Shown here piece by piece: positions 1 to 8,609 of a stretch of 32,471 bases of DNA; the first letter of the stretch is position 1, and each line of letters opens with the position of its first letter. Both the position numbers and the translations under genes were made by a program. Location of the stretch: positions 1-32,471 of the forward strand of contig NZ_JAIXSV010000087.1 in NCBI RefSeq assembly GCF_027484505.1, written 5' to 3'. Under the pieces are notes generated by a model that worked only from the letters and a program-made list of their open reading frames with translations, was not told the origin of the DNA and searched no databases. Source of the stretch: Asticcacaulis sp. (GTDB lineage Bacteria > Pseudomonadota > Alphaproteobacteria > Caulobacterales > Caulobacteraceae).

Positions 1-435
1 CTTCAGGGGCATGAGGAGGGCTTCTTCCTGGCCCCCAGCCTGTTCGACCATGTGACGCCCGCCATGCAGACCTATCAGGACGAAATCTTCGGCCCGGTGC
101 TGCAAATCGTGCGGGCCAAGACCTTGGAAGAAGCCATCCGCCTGCCGTCACAACACCCTTACGGCAATGGCGTGGCCATCTTCACGCGCAATGGCGATGC
201 GGCACGTGAGTTCGCCTCACAGGTCGAGGTCGGCATGGTCGGTATCAATGTGCCCATCCCGGTGCCCGTGGCCTATCACAGCTTCGGCGGCTGGAAGCGC
301 TCCGGTTTCGGCGACCTCAACCAGTACGGCATGGACGGCGTGCGCTTCTATACCCGCACAAAAACCGTCACCCAAAGATGGCCGCGCGCGGGCCAGAGTC
401 ACGATTCCAGCTTCATTATTCCGACTATGCGTTGA
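1..435 (+). CDS. iolA: Methylmalonate-semialdehyde dehydrogenase, C-terminal part (5' end outside window)
   Basis: This is the last ~144 codons of an aldehyde-dehydrogenase-superfamily protein; the frame is open from base 1 to the TGA at 433-435. The segment [14 protein letters not shown], then the ALDH motif EIFGPVL and the ending KTVTQRWP, are typical of CoA-acylating methylmalonate/malonate-semialdehyde dehydrogenase (MmsA/IolA). That enzyme oxidises malonate semialdehyde, the end product of inositol breakdown, to acetyl-CoA and CO2. The catalytic Cys and NAD-binding part lie upstream of the window. The inositol genes that follow make IolA, rather than a valine-pathway MmsA, the better name; this choice rests on context. 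About 20 residues follow the usual family end ([16 protein letters not shown]), so the tail is slightly extended. Confidence 0.9.
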   Translation, partial: LQGHEEGFFLAPSLFDHVTPAMQTYQDEIFGPVLQIVRAKTLEEAIRLPSQHPYGNGVAIFTRNGDAAREFASQVEVGMVGINVPIPVPVAYHSFGGWKRSGFGDLNQYGMDGVRFYTRTKTVTQRWPRAGQSHDSSFIIPTMR

Positions 436-439
436 CGTT

Positions 440-453
440 GGAATAAAAATTCC
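440..453. promoter_or_regulatory. Probable IolR operator 1 (upstream of ibpA)
   Basis: GGAATAAAAATTCC is a perfect GGAAT-N4-ATTCC palindrome directly after the iolA stop and ~130 bp before ibpA. It matches the GGAA-N6-TTCC pattern known for RpiR-type IolR repressors of alphaproteobacteria. Three similar 14-mers occur at the other inositol promoters in this window. Function is inferred from position and similarity. Confidence 0.65.
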
Positions 454-532
454 ATTTACTACACAAACAAAAAAAGCCGACCAATCGGCACGTCCGTCCG
501 GGGCACCCTGCCACACGCCTTCGTCCCCGGCG

Positions 533-538
533 TATAAT
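533..538 (+). promoter_or_regulatory. Possible -10 box of the ibpA promoter
   Basis: A consensus TATAAT lies 44 bases before the ibpA start codon. No good -35 hexamer stands at the usual distance; CTGCCA at 508-513 is the nearest, with a 19-base spacer. The call is therefore weak, although the AT-rich hexamer stands out in a GC-rich stretch. Confidence 0.3.
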
Positions 539-582
539 ACAAGACGCAGCCGCAAGGCGCACAGTTCCACGGGAGGAACTCA

Positions 583-1551
583 ATGTCGATTAACCGCCGC
601 CACCTGCTGGCTGCCAGTCTGGGTATGGGCCTTGGTCTGAGCCTGACTGCCTGTCAGAAATCCGGTTCTGCCTCCGCTACCGACGGTATCGTCGTCAGTT
701 TCAGCGACCTGTCGCAGCCCTTCTTCGTCGCCATGCGCCGCGATCTGGAGGACGAGGCCAAAAAGCTGGGCGTCAAGGTTCAGGTTTTGGACGGTCAGAA
801 CAATTCCTCCAAGCAGGTCTCCGATCTGGAGGCCGCGCGCGTTCAGGGCATTTCCGCGGTGATCATCGCCCCCACAGACTCCAAGGCGCTGGCCTCGGCC
901 ACCGACGCCCTGATCGACGAAAAGACCGTGGTGGTCTCCGTCGATCGTCAGATCGGCGGCGGCAAGCACCCGGTGCCACATTTCGGGGCCAACAATGTCG
1001 AAGGCGGGCGCGCCATGGCCGACTGGGTGGTCAAGACCTACCCCAAGGGGGCCAAGGTCGTCGTCATCACCAATGATCCGGGCAGCACCTCTTCGATTGA
1101 GCGCGTCAAAGGCGTGCATGAGGGCCTTGCGGCGGGCGGCGCAGCCTATCAGATCGTCGCCGAACAGACCGGCAATTCAAAGCGCGATCAGGCGCTGAGC
1201 GTCACCCAGAACGTCCTCACCTCTATGGGCGGCGCGCACCCGGACGTCATCCTGTGCCTCAATGACGACATGGCCATGGGCGCGCTTGAGGCCATTCGCG
1301 GCGCGGGCTTTACGACGCAGCAGATCGCGGTTTTAGGCTTCGATGCCATTCCCGAAGCGCTCAAGCGTATCCGCGACGGCGAAATGGCCGCCAGCGTCGA
1401 ACAGAATCCGGGCGAACAGATCCGTTCGGCCCTGCGCGCCGTGGTGGCCAATCTGAAAGACAAGACCCCCATCGCCTCCAAAAGCCTGACGCCGGTGCTG
1501 ATCACGCGCGACACCCTCGCGCAGGCGTCGCGCATCGGCGAAGTGAAGTAG
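583..1551 (+). CDS. ibpA: myo-Inositol ABC transporter, periplasmic binding protein
   Basis: A 322-residue periplasmic-binding-protein type 1 (Peripla_BP_4, ribose/galactose-binding-like) protein. The N-terminus has RR, a hydrophobic stretch and a lipobox-like LTAC (Cys24), suggesting a lipid-anchored or exported protein. The fold's hallmarks follow: VVSFSDLSQPFFVAMRRDLE (about 38-57), the hinge-like VIIAPTD and the late segment LNDDMAMGALEAIRGAG. The start is chosen because GGGAGGAA lies just ahead of the ATG. It is the first gene of an uptake operon with an ATPase and permease (7-base gap to the next gene). The resemblance to Caulobacter IbpA and the surrounding iol genes point to myo-inositol as ligand; the substrate is inferred, since the family also binds ribose and other sugars. 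Confidence 0.88.
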   Translation: MSINRRHLLAASLGMGLGLSLTACQKSGSASATDGIVVSFSDLSQPFFVAMRRDLEDEAKKLGVKVQVLDGQNNSSKQVSDLEAARVQGISAVIIAPTDSKALASATDALIDEKTVVVSVDRQIGGGKHPVPHFGANNVEGGRAMADWVVKTYPKGAKVVVITNDPGSTSSIERVKGVHEGLAAGGAAYQIVAEQTGNSKRDQALSVTQNVLTSMGGAHPDVILCLNDDMAMGALEAIRGAGFTTQQIAVLGFDAIPEALKRIRDGEMAASVEQNPGEQIRSALRAVVANLKDKTPIASKSLTPVLITRDTLAQASRIGEVK

Positions 1552-1558
1552 GCCGGTC

Positions 1559-3091
1559 ATGGCCCTGCTCGAAGCCCGTGACATCACCAAGCGTTTCCCC
1601 GGTGTCGTGGCGCTGGGCGGGGCAAGCCTGCGCGTCGAACCGGGCGAGGTTCATGCCCTGCTGGGCGAAAACGGCGCGGGCAAATCAACGCTGCTGAAAA
1701 TCCTTGCCGGGGCGCAGGGCAGCGACGGCGGGCAGCTCACCTTTGACGGAAAGCCTCTCCGCCCGGACGATACGCCCAGCCAGCGGCAAAAGGCGGGCAT
1801 TGTCACCATCTATCAGGAGTTCAACCTCCAGCCCTTTCTGAGCGTCGCCGAAAACCTCTATCTGGGGCGTGAACCCCTGCGCATGGGCCTGATTGATCAC
1901 CGACGGATGCGCGCGGATGCCCGCCGCATACTGGACGATCTGGGCCTCAGCCTTGATCCCGATCTGGAGGTCAGCCGCCTCAATGTCGCCGATCAGCAGA
2001 TGGTCGAAATCGCCAGAGCCATGACGCTTCAGGCCAAATTGATCATCATGGATGAACCCACGGCGGCGCTCAGCCCGCGTGAGGTGGACATCCTGCACCG
2101 CACTGTCGGCACGCTGAAGGCGCGCGGCATCGCCGTCATCTATGTCACCCACCGCCTGAAAGAGGTGAAGGCCATCTGCGACGCCTATACGGTGTTGCGC
2201 GATGGGCGCTTTGTGTCCAGCGGTCAGGTGTCAGACGTCAGTATCGACGACATGGTGCGCCTGATGATCGGGCGCGATGTCGCCTTTCTCAAGCGCCCCG
2301 CGCGTCAGGTCGCGCCAACGCCGGTGCTGCGCATCGAAGGGGTCAGCCGCCGACGCGGCGCGCATGAGGCACGTGGCACCTCGCTCGACAATATTTCTTT
2401 TGAGGTGCACGCCGGGGAAATCGTCGGTCTGGCCGGGCTGGTCGGCGCGGGCCGCACCGATCTGGCGCGCGTGCTTTACGGGGCCGATAGAAAAGATAGC
2501 GGACGCATCCAGTTGTGTGGCCGCGCTCTCGACATTCAGTCACCTGCGCAGGCGCTGAGCGCCGGGATCGCGCTGGTGCCCGAAGACCGCAAGCAGCAAG
2601 GCTGCTTCCTCGATCACTCCATCCGCCATAACCTGTCCCTATCGGGCCTGAAGGCCCTGTCGCGTCCCGGCGGCTTTGTCGATGAAGGGGCCGAGCGACG
2701 CCTCGTCGAAACCTTCCGGCAGAAGCTGCGCATCCGCATGAGCAGTGCCGAAGCGGCCATCGGCACCCTGTCTGGCGGCAATCAGCAAAAGGTGCTTCTG
2801 GCGCGCTGCATGGCTCTGTCGCCCAAGGTGCTGATCGTCGATGAGCCGACGCGCGGCATCGATGTCGGTGCCAAGGCCGACGTGCATCAGGTTCTGTTCG
2901 ACATGGCCTCTGAGGGCATGGCGGTCATCGTCATCTCCTCAGAACTGCCCGAAGTGATGGCCGTCAGCGACCGCATTATCGTCTTCCGCGAAGGCCGCAT
3001 CACCGGCACGCTGGAAGCCTGCGCCGCCGATGAAGAAACCCTGATGGCGCTGATGGCCACCGGCAGCGCCCCCCAAGCCCCCAACCCTTGA
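1559..3091 (+). CDS. iatA: myo-Inositol ABC transporter, duplicated ATPase
   Basis: A 510-residue sugar ABC ATPase of the RbsA/MglA type with two nucleotide-binding domains. The first has a full Walker A, GENGAGKST (36-44), and Walker B LIIMDEPTAAL. The second has the degenerate Walker A GLVGAGRTD usual for this family, an intact signature LSGGNQQKV and Walker B VLIVDEPTRGID. Length is normal. It would couple ATP hydrolysis on the cytoplasmic side to uptake of the IbpA ligand through IatP. The ATG lies 7 bases after the ibpA stop, so the genes are co-transcribed. Inositol specificity follows from the operon, not from the ATPase itself. Confidence 0.9.
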   Translation: MALLEARDITKRFPGVVALGGASLRVEPGEVHALLGENGAGKSTLLKILAGAQGSDGGQLTFDGKPLRPDDTPSQRQKAGIVTIYQEFNLQPFLSVAENLYLGREPLRMGLIDHRRMRADARRILDDLGLSLDPDLEVSRLNVADQQMVEIARAMTLQAKLIIMDEPTAALSPREVDILHRTVGTLKARGIAVIYVTHRLKEVKAICDAYTVLRDGRFVSSGQVSDVSIDDMVRLMIGRDVAFLKRPARQVAPTPVLRIEGVSRRRGAHEARGTSLDNISFEVHAGEIVGLAGLVGAGRTDLARVLYGADRKDSGRIQLCGRALDIQSPAQALSAGIALVPEDRKQQGCFLDHSIRHNLSLSGLKALSRPGGFVDEGAERRLVETFRQKLRIRMSSAEAAIGTLSGGNQQKVLLARCMALSPKVLIVDEPTRGIDVGAKADVHQVLFDMASEGMAVIVISSELPEVMAVSDRIIVFREGRITGTLEACAADEETLMALMATGSAPQAPNP

Positions 3092-3100
3092 GTCCCATTG

Positions 3101-4111
3101 ATGACGTCCACCCCTGCCCCCGCCCCTGACCCGTCTGCGCCCCCGGCCAAACCACCCTTCGACACGGTGGCCTTTTTGCGGACGTGGGGGACGACCCTGT
3201 TCCTGCTGCTGCTGATTATCGGGTTCGCGGCGTGGAACCCGCGTTTTCTGTCGCTGCGCAATGCCCTCAACATCCTGACCGAGGTGTCGATCTATGGCGT
3301 CATTGCCGTCGGCATGACCTTTGTCATCCTCACCGCCGGGGTCGATCTGGCGGTAGGCTCGCTGCTGGCCTTTGCGGCGATTGCCGCCGCCTGGGTGGTG
3401 CAGCATATGGGCGGTGACCTGCCGCAATGGCTGGTGGCGCTCAGCGTCGCCTCGGCCATTGGTCTGGCGGCAGGCTATGCGCACGGCAAGACGATAACCT
3501 GGCTTAAGGTGCCCGCCTTTATCGTGACGCTGGGGGGGATGACCATCTGGCGCGGGGCGACCCTGATCCTCAATGACGGCGGGCCGATTTCCGGCTTTGA
3601 TGCCGGCTATCGCTGGTGGGGCACAGGGACGGTCCTCGGTGTGCCGGTGCCGGTCATCCTGTTTGCACTCGTGGCGCTGGCCGGGCATGTGACGCTGCGC
3701 TACACGCGCTTCGGGCGGCAAGTCTATGCGGTGGGCGGCAATGCCGAGGCCGCACGGCTGGCCGGGATCAATGTCAAGGCCATACTGATCAGCGTCTATG
3801 TCATCGTTGGCTTTCTGGCCGGGCTGTCAGGCTTTTTGCTGTCGGCACGGCTCGGTTCAGCCGAGGCCGTGGCAGGCATCAATTACGAGCTGCGCGTCAT
3901 CGCTTCGGTCGTCATCGGCGGGGCCAGCCTGTCGGGCGGGGCGGGCCATATCCGCGGCACGCTGATCGGAGCGCTGCTGATCGGGGTGCTGTCGAACGGG
4001 CTCGTCATCATGCACGTTTCGTCCTATTTCCAGCAGGTGGTGATCGGCCTGATCATCGTCGCAGCCGTGGCCTTCGATGCCTACGCCAAATCACATCGCG
4101 GAAAGGTCTGA
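3101..4111 (+). CDS. iatP: myo-Inositol ABC transporter, permease
   Basis: A 336-residue inner-membrane permease of the branched-chain/ribose type (BPD_transp_2, RbsC-like). After a proline-rich cytoplasmic start there are many hydrophobic segments, including LFLLLLIIGFAAW near residue 33 and the conserved GMTFVILTAGVDLAVGSLLA. The C-terminal half has GGASLSGGAGHIRGTLIGAL, the loop expected to contact the ATPase. The ATG at 3101 is preferred over the TTG directly before it. It follows iatA by 9 bases and ends 4 bases before the GH92 gene, so all four belong to one transcription unit. Confidence 0.9.
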   Translation: MTSTPAPAPDPSAPPAKPPFDTVAFLRTWGTTLFLLLLIIGFAAWNPRFLSLRNALNILTEVSIYGVIAVGMTFVILTAGVDLAVGSLLAFAAIAAAWVVQHMGGDLPQWLVALSVASAIGLAAGYAHGKTITWLKVPAFIVTLGGMTIWRGATLILNDGGPISGFDAGYRWWGTGTVLGVPVPVILFALVALAGHVTLRYTRFGRQVYAVGGNAEAARLAGINVKAILISVYVIVGFLAGLSGFLLSARLGSAEAVAGINYELRVIASVVIGGASLSGGAGHIRGTLIGALLIGVLSNGLVIMHVSSYFQQVVIGLIIVAAVAFDAYAKSHRGKV

Positions 4112-4115
4112 TCGC

Positions 4116-6413
4116 ATGTCCTATGGTTTGAAACGCAGCGGTTCGGTCTGCGCCCTGATATTGGCAGCGGCTCTGTGCACCCTCAGCGTCCCGGCTGTGG
4201 CGCAGCAGACGGCCACCCCGGACTATACGGCGCTGGCCAATCCCTTTGTCGGTGTCGATGACGGCGGCAACACGGTCCCCGGCGCGGGCATCCCCTTTGG
4301 CTTTATCTCCTTAAGCCCGGATACGGCCAATGGCGACACCAATGGCTACGACTCCAAAAGCGCCATTCTGGGCTTCAGCTACACCCACGTCACCGGCACC
4401 GGCGGCACCAGCAAGTACGGCAATTTCCGCGTCACCCCGACCTCTGGGGAACTGGGCGTCAACCATCTGGTCTTCGCCAAGCACGATGAGACGGCCTCGC
4501 CCGGCTATTACGCCGTAACGCTGGCCAATGATCCGGCAAAGGCCGTGCGTGTCGAACTGACGGCCTCGCGGCTTGTGGGCTTTCAGCGCGTGACCTTCCC
4601 CAAGGGCGCGCCGGGTCAGTTTGTGCTCGACGCCACCTCGGTCATCGGCCTGCGCGGCAGCGGTCAGCGCACCACGGCGGCACAGGTCGAGGTGGTGGAC
4701 GACCACACCCTCTCCGGCTGGGCCAGCTTTGAAGGCGGCTGGAACCCCGCCCCCTATAAGCTCTACTTCTACGCTGTGTTCGACCGCCCGGCGGTCAAAT
4801 ACGGGGCGTGGAAGGCCCGACAGGGCGAGGCCCAGATTCAGATCGGCACCGGGCGTCTGGACGGCGGCAATCAGACCAAGAGCGCGGCCAACCGTCAGGG
4901 GCTGATGATCGAATACGACACCGAGCAGGAGTTTTCCAACCGGCTGGGCGGCTTCATGACGTTCGATACGACGAACGGCTCTGTCGTGCAGATGAAGCTG
5001 GCCGTCTCCTTCATCAGCGTTGACAAGGCCAAAGCCAATCTGGCCGCCGAACTGCCCGGCTGGGACTTCGATGCGCAGCACGCCAGGGCGCGCGATCTGT
5101 GGAACGGCGCGCTTGCCAAAATCGAGGTCGAAGGTGGCGACGACACCCAGAGACGCAACTTCTATTCGGGGCTCTACCGCAGCCACACCATGCCGCACGA
5201 CCTGAGCGGCGAGAACGTGTGGTGGAACTCAAACGAGCCCCATTACGAGGATTTCTATACGCTGTGGGATACGTTCCGCACCCTGCATCCGCTGTTGACC
5301 GTCATCCAGCCGCAGCGCCAGCGCGACATGATCCGCTCGCTGATTGACACCTATGCCCATACGGGCTGGCTGCCGGATTCACGCATCGCCGGGGCCAACG
5401 GCATGACGCAGGGCGGGTCAAATGGCGACGTGCTGATCGCCGATGCCGTGGTCAAAAACCTCGGTGGCTTTGATGTCAAACAGGCCTATGCCGCCTTGCT
5501 TAAGAATGGCGAGGTCGAAAGCGACAAGCCCTTCCTTCAGGGCCGCGTTTTGAAGGACTATCTGTCTTTGGGCTATGTGTCGATGCGCCAGACGCGCTCG
5601 GCGTCGCGCACGCTCGAATACGCCTATAACGACTTCGCCATTGCCTCCGTTGCCGCGCATCTGGGTGAAAAAGCCGATCAGGCGCGCTATCTCAAGCGCG
5701 CTGAGGCGTGGAAAAAACTGTGGGACGATGATCTGGGCTGCATCCGCCCGCGCTATGCCGACGGGCGCTGGCTGGAAAACTTCACCTGCACCTATGACTA
5801 TCCGGACAAGTCCGGCCCGTGGTGGGAGGCCCCCTTCTATGAGGGCAATTCGCTGCAATATTCGACCTACGTGCCGCACGATGTCGATGGGCTGATGGCC
5901 AAAACCGGCGGGCGCGAAGGCTTTGTGCGCTGGCTCGACCGCCTGTTTGACGAAGGCTATTATCTTCAGGGCAATGAGCCCGATATTCTGGCCCCCTGGC
6001 TCTATATCCACGCCGGGCGTCCGGATCGCACGGTCGAGCGGGTACGGCGTATCCTGTCTGTGCACTATAAGCCGACACGCAATGGCCTGCCGGGCAATGA
6101 CGATGCCGGCACCATGTCGTCATGGTACGTGTGGGCCAGTCTGGGGCTCTATCCCAATGCGGGGCAGCCCTTCTACTACATCGGGTCGCCCCTGTTCCGG
6201 AAGACGACCATTCACCTTGAAGGCGGCAAGACGTTTCAGATCGTCGCGCCCAAGACCTCAGAAGCCAATCTCTATGTCGCCGGTGCGCGTCTGAACGGCA
6301 AGGCGATCGACCGCGCGTGGCTCACCCACGCCGAGCTGATCAAGGGCGGTACGCTGGAGCTGGATATGACGGCCCAACCCTCCGGCTGGGCCACCAAGTT
6401 TACTAAACCCTGA
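4116..6413 (+). CDS. Secreted GH92 family alpha-mannosidase
   Basis: A 765-residue protein with a signal peptide (hydrophobic core ALILAAALCTLSV, probable cut after AVAQ) and the full GH92 architecture: an N-terminal beta-sandwich and a C-terminal catalytic barrel. Characteristic motifs are LWDTFRTLHPLL, NEPDILAPWLY (Glu621, the expected general acid) and GNDDAGTMSSWYVW (Asp662-Asp663, expected metal-dependent base region), then YYIGSPLF. GH92 enzymes are calcium-dependent exo-alpha-mannosidases, often alpha-1,2. The ATG at 4116 has GGAAAGG upstream and is 4 bases after the permease stop, placing the gene in the inositol uptake operon. A mannosidase here is unusual; it may release inositol from mannosylated inositol compounds (inference). 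It overlaps idhA tail-to-tail by 11 bases. Confidence 0.9.
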   Translation: MSYGLKRSGSVCALILAAALCTLSVPAVAQQTATPDYTALANPFVGVDDGGNTVPGAGIPFGFISLSPDTANGDTNGYDSKSAILGFSYTHVTGTGGTSKYGNFRVTPTSGELGVNHLVFAKHDETASPGYYAVTLANDPAKAVRVELTASRLVGFQRVTFPKGAPGQFVLDATSVIGLRGSGQRTTAAQVEVVDDHTLSGWASFEGGWNPAPYKLYFYAVFDRPAVKYGAWKARQGEAQIQIGTGRLDGGNQTKSAANRQGLMIEYDTEQEFSNRLGGFMTFDTTNGSVVQMKLAVSFISVDKAKANLAAELPGWDFDAQHARARDLWNGALAKIEVEGGDDTQRRNFYSGLYRSHTMPHDLSGENVWWNSNEPHYEDFYTLWDTFRTLHPLLTVIQPQRQRDMIRSLIDTYAHTGWLPDSRIAGANGMTQGGSNGDVLIADAVVKNLGGFDVKQAYAALLKNGEVESDKPFLQGRVLKDYLSLGYVSMRQTRSASRTLEYAYNDFAIASVAAHLGEKADQARYLKRAEAWKKLWDDDLGCIRPRYADGRWLENFTCTYDYPDKSGPWWEAPFYEGNSLQYSTYVPHDVDGLMAKTGGREGFVRWLDRLFDEGYYLQGNEPDILAPWLYIHAGRPDRTVERVRRILSVHYKPTRNGLPGNDDAGTMSSWYVWASLGLYPNAGQPFYYIGSPLFRKTTIHLEGGKTFQIVAPKTSEANLYVAGARLNGKAIDRAWLTHAELIKGGTLELDMTAQPSGWATKFTKP

Positions 6414-7386
6414 CGACCTGACCGGTGGCGACCGAATAGGCCGCCGCTTCGGCCAGTTCCAGCGCGCGCACGGCGTCGTCATAGCCCACCATCGGCTTGG
6501 CCTTACCCGCGACGATGTCGGCAAAGTGCGCGATTTCGCTGCGATAGGCCTCGGCATAGCGGTCGAGGAAGAAGTTCTGGAAGGCATCGAGCACCGGGCC
6601 TTCGGCCCCCCAGTGCGCCACCGTGCTTTCCAGCACATTATCGGCTTTCAGAAGCCCCTTCTGCCCATAGGCTTCGAGGCGCTGATCGTAGCCATAGCCG
6701 GAACGGCGCGAATTGCTGATGACGCACAGACGGCCTGAGGCGGTTTTCAGCGTCGTCTTCGCGGTGTCCACATCCCCCGCCTCACCGATGGCCGGATCGA
6801 CCAGACAGGCCGCCGCCGCATAGACCTCAACGATCTCCTCGCCCAGAATAAAGCGCGCCATGTCGAAATCGTGGATAGCCATGTCCTTGAACAGGCCACC
6901 CGATACCTTGACGTAGGACACCGGCGGCGGCGCGGGATCATGGCTGACGATCAACAGGCTTTCCAGCGCGCCGATACGCCCGGCCTCAAGCTGCTGTTTC
7001 AGCGCCCCGAAATGGCGGTCGAAACGGCGATTGAAGCCCAGCAGAAGCGGTTTGTCCCCACCCAGTTGCGCGGCGGCCCCGCGCGCCGTCTCCAGATCCT
7101 GATCCAGCGGCTTTTCGCACAGGACCGCCTTGCCCGCCGCGATGCATTGAAGCGTCTGCGTCAGGTGCTGATCCGTCGGTGAGGCGATGACCACGCCCTT
7201 GACGTTCGGATCGGCCAATACGGCCTCAAAGGTCGAAACCTCAGACCCCAGCGCCCTGGCCAGTTCCGCCGCACTGTCGCCCACCGGATCGACAATGGCC
7301 TTCAGGTGCAAAGCCGGGTGCGCGGCGACATTTCTGGCGTGGATACGACCGATACGCCCGGCCCCGATAACAGCCACTTCAAACAT
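6403..7386 (-). CDS. idhA: myo-Inositol 2-dehydrogenase
   Basis: A 327-residue GFO/IDH/MocA oxidoreductase that converts myo-inositol to scyllo-inosose with NAD, the first catabolic step. The Rossmann motif GAGRIG is at residues 8-13. The catalytic Lys lies in EKPLDQD (Lys92), and DMAIHDFDMARF supplies Asp168 and His172 with the spacing of characterised inositol dehydrogenases. The internal ATG at 7386 is taken as start because AAAGGAAA precedes it; a longer reading to 7461 would run through the operator. The gene is divergent from iolR and convergent with the GH92 gene. Also called iolG in other species. Confidence 0.92.
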   Translation of the reverse strand: MFEVAVIGAGRIGRIHARNVAAHPALHLKAIVDPVGDSAAELARALGSEVSTFEAVLADPNVKGVVIASPTDQHLTQTLQCIAAGKAVLCEKPLDQDLETARGAAAQLGGDKPLLLGFNRRFDRHFGALKQQLEAGRIGALESLLIVSHDPAPPPVSYVKVSGGLFKDMAIHDFDMARFILGEEIVEVYAAAACLVDPAIGEAGDVDTAKTTLKTASGRLCVISNSRRSGYGYDQRLEAYGQKGLLKADNVLESTVAHWGAEGPVLDAFQNFFLDRYAEAYRSEIAHFADIVAGKAKPMVGYDDAVRALELAEAAAYSVATGQVVRV

Positions 7387-7432
7387 TGCGTTTCCTTTGG
7401 TTTGGGTCTGGCGGCAGGCCTGATCCCGCTTT

Positions 7433-7446
7433 GAAATATTTATTCC
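7433..7446. promoter_or_regulatory. Probable IolR operator 2 (idhA side)
   Basis: GAAATATTTATTCC matches the operator pattern with one mismatch in the left half (GAAA instead of GGAA) and a perfect ATTCC right half. It lies 47 bases upstream of the idhA start, in the 181-bp intergenic region shared with iolR. Confidence 0.55.
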
Positions 7447-7498
7447 ATTTTTGAAACCCAAGCCTTAGAAAAGGGTTCCATGTTTGGCTTTGTGTTTT

Positions 7499-7512
7499 GG
7501 AACAAATATTCC
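7499..7512. promoter_or_regulatory. Probable IolR operator 3 (iolR side)
   Basis: GGAACAAATATTCC is a GGAA-N6-TTCC palindrome 55 bases upstream of the iolR start. Together with the site near idhA it would allow autoregulation and control of the divergent pair; this is inferred from placement. Confidence 0.6.
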
Positions 7513-7567
7513 ATATTGTGTCAACTTGGAAAATGCCTGATTCCCTTCTCAACGGCGGAGCGCCCCG

Positions 7568-8434
7568 ATGAGCCCACACCCAACGGAAATCCCCGAAGAC
7601 GCCCTGCCCGGCGGTGATGCACCGCAAACGCTCGATGCCTTGCGCACGGCGATTATGCGCCAGTATGACGACGCCTCGCGGCGCATGAAGCAGGTGGCCA
7701 GCTTCGTGCTGGACAAGCCTGAGGACGTGGCCTTTGAAACGCTGGCTGTGGTCGCCGAACGCGCCGACGTTCAGCCTTCGACACTGGTACGTTTTGCCAA
7801 GACGCTGGGCTATGCCGGCGCCTCTCAGATGCAGAAGGTCATCCGCGATGAATTGTTGTCCAGCCACATCAGTCTGGCCTATGGCGAGCGGGCGCGCGCC
7901 TTTGGGGCCTCTGAGGGCATGGGAGACGAAGGCCTCAGCACCATTCTGGACGAGTTTGCCGAGGCCGATATTCTGGCCCTCACCCATTTGCGGCAAAGCG
8001 TGTCTGCCGAGCAGATTCGCACCAGTGTCGAGGCCATTATCGCTGCCGACAACGTCTATATTGCCGGGTTCCGCCGCGCCTTTCCGATTGCCGCCTACCT
8101 GGCCTATGCCCTTCAGCGCGCCGGTAAGCGCGTGGTGTTTCTCGATGGCGCGGGCGGCCTGTGGGAGCAGCAGGCGCGAGGTATCCGCGCCGAAGACCTG
8201 CTGATTGCCATCAGTTTCCGACCCTATGCCGAGGAAACCGTGCGTTGCCATGCGCTGGCGCTTGAACGCGGCGCGCAGGTCCTGTCGATCACCGATTCCA
8301 ACGTCTCCCCCCTCGTCAAGCCGGGGCACCAGAGCCTGTTGCTGCGCGAGTCCGAAGTGCGCGCCTTCCGCTCGCTTACCGCGCCCCTGTGTCTGGCGCA
8401 GTCCCTCGTCGTCGCCTACGCCTTCGCCACCTAA
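7568..8434 (+). CDS. iolR: RpiR-family regulator of inositol catabolism
   Basis: A 288-residue RpiR-type transcription factor: an N-terminal helix-turn-helix (about 25-100, with FETLAVVAERADVQPSTLVRFAKTLGY) and a C-terminal SIS sugar-phosphate-binding domain (about 140-270, with VYIAGFRRAFPIAAYLAYAL). In Caulobacter and rhizobia the inositol repressor is of this family and responds to a phosphorylated pathway intermediate; here that role is supported by the position between idhA and iolC and by the four similar palindromes at inositol promoters. The ATG at 7568 follows GGCGGAG. A perfect 12-bp hairpin begins within the stop codon region. Confidence 0.85.
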   Translation: MSPHPTEIPEDALPGGDAPQTLDALRTAIMRQYDDASRRMKQVASFVLDKPEDVAFETLAVVAERADVQPSTLVRFAKTLGYAGASQMQKVIRDELLSSHISLAYGERARAFGASEGMGDEGLSTILDEFAEADILALTHLRQSVSAEQIRTSVEAIIAADNVYIAGFRRAFPIAAYLAYALQRAGKRVVFLDGAGGLWEQQARGIRAEDLLIAISFRPYAEETVRCHALALERGAQVLSITDSNVSPLVKPGHQSLLLRESEVRAFRSLTAPLCLAQSLVVAYAFAT

Positions 8435-8470
8435 AGCCCTATAAACATAGGGCTTTAGGCTTTGTTTTTG
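8431..8470 (+). terminator. Intrinsic terminator overlapping the iolR stop
   Basis: Perfect 12-bp arms, CTAAAGCCCTAT (8431-8442) and ATAGGGCTTTAG (8447-8458), with loop AAAC, followed by GCTTTGTTTTTG. The TAA stop of iolR is inside the left arm. It directly abuts a copy of the hairpin repeat. Confidence 0.75.
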
Positions 8471-8556
8471 CCCCTCGCCGGGCGGCGGCTACGCCACCTT
8501 GGCCGCCGCCTCAATGGCGGCTTGAGCGGAATGATCCCGAAAAGATCATTCCGCTT
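8461..8556 (+). repeat. Hairpin repeat family R2, copy A (partial)
   Basis: The stretch from CCCCTCGCCGGGCGG through GGCCGCCGCC to the terminal stem AGCGGAATGATC/GATCATTCCGCT (8525-8536 and 8544-8555) is shared with 28866-28999 and, inverted, 32330-32462. The left-hand ATCATTATG hairpin of the other copies is absent here; the iolR terminator takes its place. Confidence 0.8.
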
Positions 8557-8609
8557 CAATCGAAAGGGTAAAATCGTTTTGAAATGGTAATTGCAAAATT
8601 TCAAATAAA

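Noticed and set aside
476-489. GCCGACCAATCGGC hairpin as iolA terminator
   Set aside because: A short 5-bp stem with no T-run on the plus strand; the A-run precedes it, so it would only work on the opposite strand, where there is no gene.
2939-3721. 260-codon open frame on the minus strand
   Set aside because: Spans the iatA-iatP junction in antisense; composition is rich in His/Gln/Arg, as expected for a shadow frame.
4311-5198. 295-codon open frame on the minus strand
   Set aside because: A shadow of the GH92 gene, with no start signal or motif.
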